DNA from: Pyrodictiaceae archaeon
GTDB taxonomy: Archaea; Thermoproteota; Thermoprotei_A; Sulfolobales; Pyrodictiaceae
Assembly: GCA_027043685.1 (NCBI GenBank)
Contig: JALUFI010000326.1
Coordinates: 1-7,336 of the forward strand
Length of the DNA: 7,336 nt
Reading direction: 5' to 3'
Part shown: in pieces, positions 1 through 5,475 of the stretch
How the letters are laid out: each line of letters opens with the position of its first letter
How positions within the stretch are numbered: the stretch's first letter is position 1
Translations under genes and position numbers: made by a program
The notes under the pieces: model-generated
The model's input: the letters and a program-made list of their open reading frames with translations, nothing else
What the model was told of the DNA's origin: nothing
The model's database searches: none

Positions 1-23
1 GCCGGGGCCCGGGGGCGGGGGCC

Positions 24-614
24 TTAGGCCTCCTTCTCCCCGCTCCCCGGCTGCTCCTCCTGCTCGACGGGGACGAGTTCATAGGTGAGGTAGTTCTCTG
101 GCTGCCTCCTTACTATCTCCCAGCGCACCTTCATGCCGACGCGTAGCTTCCTGGGGTCGGTTTCCCTTATCCAGGCGAGCACGTTGACCCCGGGCGGGAA
201 CCTGGCGACGCCGACGGCGTAGTCGGGGTAGTGGGCGAAGCTGGCTGGCTTGGTGTATATCACTGTGTATGTTAGTAGCTCGCCCTCCTTGCCTATCTCT
301 ATCCACTCCATGTCGCTTGCCCGGCAGTGGGGGCAGTCGGCCTGGGGCGGGAAGTAGACGCGGCCGCAGCGCTTGCACCTCGTTGCCAGGAGCTTGCCCT
401 CGGCGAGTCCCTCGAAGAAGCGGCGTATCCTCTCAACGCTTATCGTGTAGCGGAGGGTTAGGCTGCGCTGGTCGAACCAGAGCGCGGAGCCGGTCTTCTG
501 GTCCGGGATTATGGGGAGCCCGGTGCTCTTCTTAGCCTCCTCCACGAAGGCCTCTACCTGCTTCATGTACTCCTCCATCTGTTTCTTCTGGCTCACACGC
601 CTCACCCCGTTCAC
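24..614 (-). CDS. DUF35 Zn-ribbon/OB-fold acyl-CoA-associated protein
   Basis: Small partner protein of thiolase-family enzymes. In methanogens a related DUF35 protein bridges acetoacetyl-CoA thiolase and HMG-CoA synthase and contributes to a shared CoA-binding site. Seen here: an N-terminal helical part (about residues 1-75 of 196), a rubredoxin-like zinc ribbon with Cys80-x2-Cys83 and Cys94-x2-Cys97, then a beta-rich OB-fold region (about 104-182) and an acidic tail. At 196 residues it is longer than the roughly 130-residue archaeal DUF35 proteins because of the N-terminal part. It lies 36 bases downstream of the thiolase stop on the same strand, so the two are probably co-transcribed and the products probably interact (inference). 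The start is uncertain: GTG at 614 is the longest choice. GTG at 605 or 596 have better-spaced purine tracts upstream, and ATG at 578 would still keep the ribbon and OB-fold. The family is clear; the exact substrate is not. Confidence 0.88.
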   Translation of the reverse strand: MNGVRRVSQKKQMEEYMKQVEAFVEEAKKSTGLPIIPDQKTGSALWFDQRSLTLRYTISVERIRRFFEGLAEGKLLATRCKRCGRVYFPPQADCPHCRASDMEWIEIGKEGELLTYTVIYTKPASFAHYPDYAVGVARFPPGVNVLAWIRETDPRKLRVGMKVRWEIVRRQPENYLTYELVPVEQEEQPGSGEKEA

Positions 615-650
615 GCCTTCCCATGCAGTAATGGATGTGAAAGACTGGGC

Positions 651-1835
651 TTAGGGCTGGAGGCTGTAGACGAAGACGTAGGCATAGTGACCGGTGCCTC
701 CAACGTTGTTGGCGACGCCGACGCCGTTCTTAACCGGGACCTGGCGGCCCCTGTCGGCCTCGCCGCGGAGCTGGGTCGCTATCTCGGCGGCCATCCCCAC
801 GCCGGTGGCGCCTAGCGGGTGGCCCTTTGCCTTCAGGCCGCCGCTCACGTTGACGGGTATTAGGCCGCCGATGTAGGTCTGGCCCTCGCGTATCAGCTTG
901 TAGCCCTCACCCCTCTTGGCGAAGCCCAGCTCCTCGTAGCTCAGTATCTCAGCTATCGTGAACGCGTCGTGCACCTCGGCCAGGTCGACCTGCTTAGCGG
1001 CGTTCTCGTAGTCTATGCCTGCCATCCTGTACGCCTTCTTCACGGCCTCCACGACGCCGCGGCGGACGAGGAAGTCGGGCCTCCTGCTTATGTTCGAGGT
1101 GTCGCTGGCCACGCCCACGCCCTTGATCCAGACGGGTGTGTCGGTTATCTTCCTGGCCAGCTCCTCGCTCGCGAGGATGACGGCGGCCGCGCCGTCGGTT
1201 ATGGGGCTGCAGTCGTAGAGCTTGAGGGGCCAGGCTATGTAGCGGCTCTGCATGCACTGCTCGAGGGTTATCTCCCTGGGGAAGTGGGCCTTGGGGTTGC
1301 GGGCGGCGTAGTAGTGGTTCTTCACCGCGACGCGGCAGAGGTCCTCCTCGGTTGCCCCGGTGGCGGCCATGTAGGCGGTGGCGTAGAGGGCGTAGTACCC
1401 GGGGAAGGTGAGGCCGAAGTTCTCGAACTCCCAGAAGTAGTTCCCGGCCCTCCCGATGAGCTCTACGACTATCGGGGTGGGGGACTCGTTCATCTTCTCC
1501 ACGCCGACTGCCATGGCTATGTCGGCCATGCCGCTCGCGACGGCGTCGTAGGCTGCCTTTATCGCCGCGCTCCCCGTGGCGCAGGCGGCCTCAACCCTCA
1601 TGGTGCCCGCGGGGGTGAGGCCCGCGTACTCGTTTATCGCCACCGCGGGGAGCGGCTCGCTGCTCCAGACGCCGACGTTGCCGTAGACCACGTACTCTAT
1701 GCTCTTCTGGTCGAGGCCCGCGTCCTCGAGGGCCTGCTTAATCGCCTCCCATGCGAGCTCCTGGAGGTTCACGTCGTAGCGGTACCCGTACTTGGAGTGC
1801 CCCACGCCAACAATCGCGACGCGGCGACGGGTCAA
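651..1835 (-). CDS. SCP2-type thiolase (acetyl-CoA acetyltransferase family)
   Basis: Thiolase-superfamily enzyme, expected to cleave or condense (3-keto)acyl-CoA with CoA or acetyl-CoA in the cytosol. From a TTG start at 1835 the protein has 394 residues, normal for the family, and begins with MTRRRVAIVGVGHSK, the usual thiolase N-terminus. Visible motifs: the nucleophile Cys85 in EAACATGSAA, His289 in HDAF, and His339 in KGHPLGATG. The C-terminus ends in NNVGGTGHY and lacks the CxG cysteine of classical degradative thiolases. The open frame extends to 1961 (also ATG at 1886), but those starts lie at or upstream of the TATA-like box at 1888-1897. An SD-like AGGGGTG sits about 11 bases upstream of the TTG, so 1835 is preferred. 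The DUF35 gene follows directly, and an SCP2-domain gene and an acyl-CoA synthetase lie nearby. A lipid or ketoacid catabolic role is more likely than mevalonate synthesis, because no HMG-CoA synthase gene sits next to the thiolase inside the window; this is inference. Confidence 0.9.
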   Translation of the reverse strand: MTRRRVAIVGVGHSKYGYRYDVNLQELAWEAIKQALEDAGLDQKSIEYVVYGNVGVWSSEPLPAVAINEYAGLTPAGTMRVEAACATGSAAIKAAYDAVASGMADIAMAVGVEKMNESPTPIVVELIGRAGNYFWEFENFGLTFPGYYALYATAYMAATGATEEDLCRVAVKNHYYAARNPKAHFPREITLEQCMQSRYIAWPLKLYDCSPITDGAAAVILASEELARKITDTPVWIKGVGVASDTSNISRRPDFLVRRGVVEAVKKAYRMAGIDYENAAKQVDLAEVHDAFTIAEILSYEELGFAKRGEGYKLIREGQTYIGGLIPVNVSGGLKAKGHPLGATGVGMAAEIATQLRGEADRGRQVPVKNGVGVANNVGGTGHYAYVFVYSLQP

Positions 1836-1887
1836 GACACGTGCACACCCCTGGCGGCGGGCCGCCTCCTTTGCCTCGGGGGGCATC

Positions 1888-1897
1888 GGATTTAAGC
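1888..1897. promoter_or_regulatory. Shared divergent TATA-like box
   Basis: The motif GGATTTAAGC reads GCTTAAATCC on the other strand, so a TATA-like core is present in both directions. About 25 bases away on the minus side, transcription would start near 1867, giving a leader of about 32 bases to the thiolase TTG at 1835. On the plus side it would start near 1919, just before GGGGAGG (1923-1929) and the TTG at 1942. The good spacing in both directions is the main support. Transcription starts are inferred. Confidence 0.5.
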
Positions 1898-1922
1898 ATG
1901 GACTACCCGGTGACACCCAGCC

Positions 1923-1929
1923 GGGGAGG
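1923..1929 (+). promoter_or_regulatory. Ribosome binding site deciding a TTG start
   Basis: GGGGAGG lies 12 bases before the in-frame TTG at 1942. The ATG at 1931 is in another frame, begins only one base after this tract, and reaches a stop after four codons, so it is not the start. This site is the main reason for starting the membrane protein at 1942 and not at the far-upstream ATG at 1792, which lies inside the thiolase gene. Confidence 0.5.
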
Positions 1930-1941
1930 CATGCCCCTGCC

Positions 1942-2352
1942 TTGACGAGTAGGGCCCGCATCGCCTACACGGTCTACGCCGCGCTGCTCCTCGTCTCCGC
2001 CGCGGGCGCCGCGGTCGCGAGCCAGTACGACGCACCCTACGGCGCCTGGGCCGCGCTAGAGGCGGTCCTCTGGAGCACAGCGGGCGGCCTCATGCTGGCC
2101 CCCCTCTTCCTCGTCCTCGCCGGCAGCAGGAGCCTCTCAGCCTACATCCTGGCCCCCCTCGTGGGCATGGGCCTCGCGGCCGCGGACTACGAGCTCCTCT
2201 ACACGAGGCTCTACCGGCCCTACGCGGCCAGGCTCCACAGCCTCGCCTACCACGTCGCCTATGCGCCAGTGATGTTCATCCTCACGCTCCTCCTCGGCAC
2301 ATACCTGGTGCTGTTCATCGTAGCCAGCTACGCGGCGCGGCTCCTCCACTAG
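1942..2352 (+). CDS. Small four-helix integral membrane protein, unknown function
   Basis: I do not recognise the family. From TTG 1942 the product has 136 residues and is very hydrophobic. Four membrane segments can be seen at about residues 7-27, 38-60, 65-83 and 104-131. Between the third and fourth is a Tyr/Arg-rich loop (about 84-103, with YELLYTRLYRPYAARLHS). There are no cysteines and no obvious catalytic motif. The same frame is open back to ATG 1792, but that stretch is antisense to the thiolase N-terminus, is not hydrophobic, and lies upstream of the promoter-like box. The gene stands between the thiolase unit (divergent) and the SCP2 gene (72 bases downstream, same strand). A role in lipid or acid transport is conceivable from location only. 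Codon use resembles the neighbours. That it is a real gene is fairly likely, given a coherent membrane topology and an SD sequence. Confidence 0.7.
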   Translation: MTSRARIAYTVYAALLLVSAAGAAVASQYDAPYGAWAALEAVLWSTAGGLMLAPLFLVLAGSRSLSAYILAPLVGMGLAAADYELLYTRLYRPYAARLHSLAYHVAYAPVMFILTLLLGTYLVLFIVASYAARLLH

Positions 2353-2377
2353 GGGCGGGGCTACCGGCGGCGTAGCC

Positions 2378-2385
2378 TCAAATAG
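2378..2385 (+). promoter_or_regulatory. Possible TATA box upstream of the SCP2 gene
   Basis: TCAAATAG is the only AT-rich patch in the 72-base gap after the membrane-protein gene. A start about 25 bases downstream (near 2405-2408) would precede GGAGG at 2410-2414 and give a very short leader. The match to an archaeal TATA box is weak, and read-through from the upstream gene is equally possible. Confidence 0.3.
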
Positions 2386-2409
2386 CTCCACGGCCCCGCT
2401 ATTGGATGT

Positions 2410-2414
2410 GGAGG
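2410..2414 (+). promoter_or_regulatory. Ribosome binding site of the SCP2 gene
   Basis: GGAGG is followed by three in-frame GTG codons at 2416, 2425 and 2431. It is one base from the first, 10 bases from the second and 16 from the third. Usual SD spacing therefore favours GTG 2425. Confidence 0.5.
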
Positions 2415-2424
2415 CGTGGCAGCC

Positions 2425-2766
2425 GTGTCCGTGTTTGAGCAGGTGAAGCCCCTCCTCGAGCAGGTGGCCGAGAAGGCTAAGGCCAAGATAGGCGACGAGA
2501 TGAAGACCTGGAACAGGGTCTTCCAGTTCGAGCTCAGCGACGGCACAGCCTTCTACATCGAGATAGCCGGCGGCGAGGTACGCATCGCCGAGGGCCGCCA
2601 CGAGAAGCCCACAGCTGTGCTCAAGACCGACCCCGACACGCTGCTCAAGATGCTCCGCGGCGAGATGGACGCCATGAAGGCCTTCATGTTCGGCAAGCTA
2701 AAGATAACCGGCAACGTGATAGAGACCATGAAGCTCCGCCGCATGCTCGAGGCGGCGAAGGACTAG
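2425..2766 (+). CDS. Stand-alone SCP2 sterol-carrier-like lipid-binding domain protein
   Basis: SCP2-domain proteins bind fatty acids, acyl-CoA or other lipids in a hydrophobic tunnel. In animals this domain is fused to a thiolase in SCP-x. From GTG 2425 the product has 113 residues, i.e. one domain only. The pattern is typical: an N-terminal helix rich in Glu/Lys, a beta-sheet region (VFQFELSDGTAFYIEIAGG), then a run with TDPDTLLKMLRGEMDA followed by AFMFGKLKITGN, and a C-terminal helix. There is no signal peptide or membrane segment, so it should be cytosolic. The start could be three residues further upstream (GTG 2416), but SD spacing favours 2425. It is followed 178 bases later by an acyl-CoA synthetase on the same strand and stands back-to-back with the thiolase unit across the membrane-protein gene. 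A role as lipid or acyl-CoA carrier for these enzymes is inferred from context; the bound ligand is unknown. Confidence 0.85.
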   Translation: MSVFEQVKPLLEQVAEKAKAKIGDEMKTWNRVFQFELSDGTAFYIEIAGGEVRIAEGRHEKPTAVLKTDPDTLLKMLRGEMDAMKAFMFGKLKITGNVIETMKLRRMLEAAKD

Positions 2767-2794
2767 CCCCGCATCCACGGGCCCCGCGCCCCGG

Positions 2795-2802
2795 CTTTAT
2801 TA
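2795..2802 (+). promoter_or_regulatory. TATA-like box upstream of the acyl-CoA synthetase gene
   Basis: CTTTATTA stands out in a very GC-rich gap just after the SCP2 stop. A start about 25 bases on would lie near 2825, leaving a leader of about 120 bases before the synthetase start at 2945. That is long for a crenarchaeal mRNA. The rest of the gap holds the hairpins described separately, and I see no small gene in it. Confidence 0.45.
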
Positions 2803-2880
2803 CCCCCGAGGCGCCTTCCAAAACCACCCTCCTCCGGGGCGCAGCGCCTCAGCCTACACCGTCATCGCTGCATCACTCCT

Positions 2881-2919
2881 CCCCTCCCCCGAGGGGCCGC
2901 GGAGGCGCGGCCCCCGGAG
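2881..2919 (+). other. Overlapping alternative hairpins in the synthetase leader
   Basis: Stem A: 2893-2901 pairs perfectly over 9 bp with 2906-2914 around a GAGG loop (2902-2905). Stem B: CCCCTC at 2881-2886 pairs with GAGGGG at 2891-2896 around CCCC. Stem C: CTCCGGGG at 2833-2840 pairs with CCCCGGAG at 2912-2919. A excludes both B and C because they share bases. The complementarity is seen directly. A regulatory or terminator role is speculation, and the GC content raises the chance of fortuitous stems. Confidence 0.35.
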
Positions 2920-2944
2920 TTACCCGCCCCGTGTTGATGGGTGG

Positions 2945-4729
2945 ATGGCCGTGGAGGCCGTAGCCAAGGCCAAGGCCCGTGGCGCTGGCGGCGCCGACGA
3001 GGAGAGTCTCCGTGTTTTCCGCGAGTATATTGAGGCCCGTGTCTGGGCCAAGCACTACGACGAGGATGTGCCGGTCGACGTCGAGGTACCTGAGGTCCCC
3101 CTGTTCCGTTTCCTCGACGACAGTGTCCGGGGGTTCCCGGGCCGCGCCGCCCTCGTGTTCTACGGCAGGAGGGTGAGCTACCGGGAGCTCGGGGAGGCCG
3201 TTGACCGGTTCGCCCGGGCCCTCCGCGACAAGTGGGGCGTGGGGCCCGGGGACGTCGTGGCACTCTTCCTGCCCAACACTCCTCAGTTCGTCATAGCCTA
3301 CTACGGCGCCCTGAAGGCGGGCGCGGCGGTTACCCCGGTTAACCCCCTGTACACGGGCTACGAGCTCGCAAGGCAGCTGCGCAAGAGCCGGGCAAGGATA
3401 CTGGTCGCGCTCGACATGTTCCAGGACAAGGTTCTAAGCGCCATCGAGGAGCACGGCGCCGAGCCCGAGGCAGTCATCTACACTGGCGTGGACGAGTACC
3501 TCCCTAGGGCGAAGGCGCTCCTCTACCGCCTCGCTGGCCGGAAGCCCCGGCTCCGGCTACGGGCCGGGAGGGACCACCTCCTCACCAGGGTGCTGAAGGA
3601 GAGCCAGCCCAGGGCCCCGGAGGTGGAGATAGACCCCCGGAGGGACGTGGCCGCGCTGATGTTCACCGGCGGCACCACCGGGGTCCCCAAGGGCACCATG
3701 CTGACCCACTACAACCTTGTAGCGAACGTGCTCCAGATAGACGCGTGGTGGAAGAGGGGCCGGAAAGGCAAGGACGTGATGGTCGGCGTGCTGCCCTGGT
3801 TCCACATCTACGGCCAGACCGCTGTCCTCCACACCGGCATCTACCGCGCCGCGACGATACTCGTCTACCCCAGGTTCGAGATCGAGAGGATACTACGCGA
3901 CATAGACAGGTACAAGGCGAACATATTCCACGGCGTGCCCACGATATACTCGAAGATACTCGCGCTGGGGGAGGAGAAGCTGCGGCGCTACAGCCTCCGC
4001 AGCCTAGAGGTCTGCATAAGCGGCGCCGGGGCCCTCCCCAGGGCCGTGGCGGAGGGCTTCGAGAAGCTAACCGGCGCCAAGCTCCGAGAGGGCTACGGCC
4101 TGACCGAGGCAAGCCCTGTGACGCACATCAACCCCATCTACGGCGAGGCCCGGCCCGGCAGCATAGGGCTCCCCGTCCCCTCCACGCTGGCCGCGATAGC
4201 GCACCCGGAGGAGCCGCGTCTCCTCCCGCCCGGCGAGGTAGGGGAGCTGGTGGTCAGCGGCCCCCAGGTCATGAAAGGCTACATAGACGAGGAGGCCAAC
4301 AGGAAGGTGTTCTTCGAGTGCTGTGGCCACCGCTGGCTACGCACCGGCGACATGGCCCGGATGGATGAGGACGGCTACTTCTACATAGTGGACCGGAAGA
4401 AGGACATAATCAAGTACAAGGGCTACAGCGTCTACCCGAGGGAGGTCGAGGAGGTCCTCTACCGGCACCCGTGCGTCCAGGACGCCGCCGTGATAGGGGT
4501 GCCCGACCCCAGGGTCGGTGAGAGGGTCAAGGCCTTCGTGTCGCCGAAGCCGGGCTGCGAGGACAAGCTGACCCCGGAGGATGTGCTGGAGCATGCGAGG
4601 CGCCACCTGGCGCCCTACAAGGTGCCGAAGGAGGTGGAGATTAGGAGGGAGCTGCCCAAGAGCGCTGTGGGTAAGATACTGCGCCGCGTGCTCCGCGAGG
4701 AGGAGCTGCGGAAGCGGGGCCTGGCATAG
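2945..4729 (+). CDS. Long-chain-type fatty acid--CoA ligase (AMP-forming)
   Basis: ANL-superfamily adenylating enzyme: carboxylate + ATP + CoA gives acyl-CoA + AMP + PPi, in the cytosol. The 594 residues cover the whole family length. Motifs in order: ATP-binding loop FTGGTTGVPKG (about 240-250), adenine-site GYGLTEAS (383-390), RTGD (466-469), the hinge region with DRKKD (483-487) followed by IKYKGYSVYPREVE, and the C-terminal catalytic lysine in PKSAVGK (Lys577). The FadD-like hinge pattern (WLRTGDMARMDEDGYFYIVDRKKD) suggests medium- or long-chain fatty acids, but aryl or other acids cannot be excluded. Vicinal Cys459-Cys460 just before WLRTGD are unusual. The start may be ATG 2945, or GTG 2951, which is 6 bases after GGTGG (2940-2944); the difference is two residues. 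Placed after the SCP2 gene, it probably feeds acyl-CoA to the thiolase-containing pathway (inference). Confidence 0.93.
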   Translation: MAVEAVAKAKARGAGGADEESLRVFREYIEARVWAKHYDEDVPVDVEVPEVPLFRFLDDSVRGFPGRAALVFYGRRVSYRELGEAVDRFARALRDKWGVGPGDVVALFLPNTPQFVIAYYGALKAGAAVTPVNPLYTGYELARQLRKSRARILVALDMFQDKVLSAIEEHGAEPEAVIYTGVDEYLPRAKALLYRLAGRKPRLRLRAGRDHLLTRVLKESQPRAPEVEIDPRRDVAALMFTGGTTGVPKGTMLTHYNLVANVLQIDAWWKRGRKGKDVMVGVLPWFHIYGQTAVLHTGIYRAATILVYPRFEIERILRDIDRYKANIFHGVPTIYSKILALGEEKLRRYSLRSLEVCISGAGALPRAVAEGFEKLTGAKLREGYGLTEASPVTHINPIYGEARPGSIGLPVPSTLAAIAHPEEPRLLPPGEVGELVVSGPQVMKGYIDEEANRKVFFECCGHRWLRTGDMARMDEDGYFYIVDRKKDIIKYKGYSVYPREVEEVLYRHPCVQDAAVIGVPDPRVGERVKAFVSPKPGCEDKLTPEDVLEHARRHLAPYKVPKEVEIRRELPKSAVGKILRRVLREEELRKRGLA

Positions 4730-4793
4730 GGGCCCCGCCGGGGAGAACACGGGGATGGGTTCCTGCTCCTCTACGCCCTTTCCATTACCCCTC

Positions 4794-5372
4794 TTAGCGC
4801 TGCGCCGTGAGTGTTACCTCTAGGTGGACGTGCCCGGTCCCGGGGAGCGCGCCGTCTAGCTCCATTGACTGGAGGACGCCGCCCCGTACCCTGGCTGTTC
4901 CGTGCAGCTCTCCGCTGGGGCCGTAGGTTATGTGGGCTGTCCCGGTGATGCTTGGCTTTGTGAAGTAGTACTTGGCGGTGTAGCTTGAGGGGTCTAGCTG
5001 GGTGCATATCCGCGCCCCCTCTGGGGCCTGCATGAAGCCCCGCATGAAGTCCCTGGCGTCGCTCGGCCTGCCTACCTGTGTCCTCAGCACCCTGTAGGTG
5101 AAGCAGGCTGTGTCGCTGCTCCTGGAGACTATGTGTACCTCCGTGTCGTACTCCAGTGTCTGGAGTCCCTGCGCCTCCAGCCTGTAGTGGTAGGTGTAGT
5201 AGGTGTAGCTCGTCGCCGCTGGGCTGGTTGTCGGCGCCTCTGTTGCCGTGGGTGCTATGTGCCTGGCTATGCTGTTGATGAGCTGGCGGGGTGTTTTGTC
5301 GGTGTAGAGGAGTGCTCCGGTGAAGAGTAGCGCTGCCACGAGAAAGGTGGCGGCTACGGCTTTGCCTATCAT
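4794..5372 (-). CDS. Membrane-anchored or secreted protein, unknown function
   Basis: No family recognised. The 192 residues start with a short MIGK head and a hydrophobic segment (about 5-23), which acts as a signal anchor or signal peptide. A Thr/Pro/Ala-rich linker follows (about 40-56, with TATEAPTTSPAATS), then a Tyr-rich turn and a mostly beta-strand C-terminal domain (about 57-192). The order fits an extracytoplasmic domain on a stalk, as in many archaeal surface proteins. The domain has exactly two cysteines, Cys90 and Cys123, which could form a disulfide outside the cell. No catalytic motif is visible. Start ATG 5372 is supported by a GGAG-containing tract (complement of 5382-5387) and a TATA-like box at 5413-5420. 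It converges with the acyl-CoA synthetase gene, whose stop is 64 bases away. It lies downstream of the unknown gene at 5476-6024, but the promoter in the gap suggests its own transcript. Confidence 0.72.
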   Translation of the reverse strand: MIGKAVAATFLVAALLFTGALLYTDKTPRQLINSIARHIAPTATEAPTTSPAATSYTYYTYHYRLEAQGLQTLEYDTEVHIVSRSSDTACFTYRVLRTQVGRPSDARDFMRGFMQAPEGARICTQLDPSSYTAKYYFTKPSITGTAHITYGPSGELHGTARVRGGVLQSMELDGALPGTGHVHLEVTLTAQR

Positions 5373-5412
5373 TATGTGCGTCTCTCCAGTATCTACTAGG
5401 GCTTGACGCAGC

Positions 5413-5420
5413 CTATTAAG
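5413..5420 (-). promoter_or_regulatory. TATA-like box for the membrane-anchored protein
   Basis: On the minus strand this reads CTTAATAG. A start about 25 bases downstream falls near 5390, just ahead of the GGAG tract (complement of 5382-5387) and the ATG at 5372, giving a leader of about 20 bases. A second AT-rich copy, TAATAGG, lies 13 bases further upstream (5425-5431). Confidence 0.5.
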
Positions 5421-5475
5421 TGCACCTATTATCGTCTCTATGGGGTCTGTGGCTGTGCTCGTCGAGTCACGGGGT

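Noticed and set aside
969..1895. Long plus-strand open frame (308 codons) opposite the thiolase
   Set aside because: It is antisense to a clear thiolase. The translation is low-complexity (Gly, Val, Ala, Leu, His) with no motif, as expected opposite a GC-rich gene.
1792..1941. N-terminal extension of the membrane protein to ATG 1792
   Set aside because: It overlaps the thiolase N-terminus on the other strand and the shared promoter, and has no hydrophobic or conserved features. TTG 1942 has a proper SD sequence.
1836..1961. N-terminal extension of the thiolase to ATG 1886 or the start at 1961
   Set aside because: The added residues do not resemble any thiolase N-terminus and would require transcription from upstream of the TATA-like box at 1888-1897.
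4730..4793. Possible terminator between the converging synthetase and membrane-anchored protein genes
   Set aside because: There is only a tiny CCCC/GGGG stem and a mixed pyrimidine stretch, with no clear T tract on either strand. Not enough for a feature.
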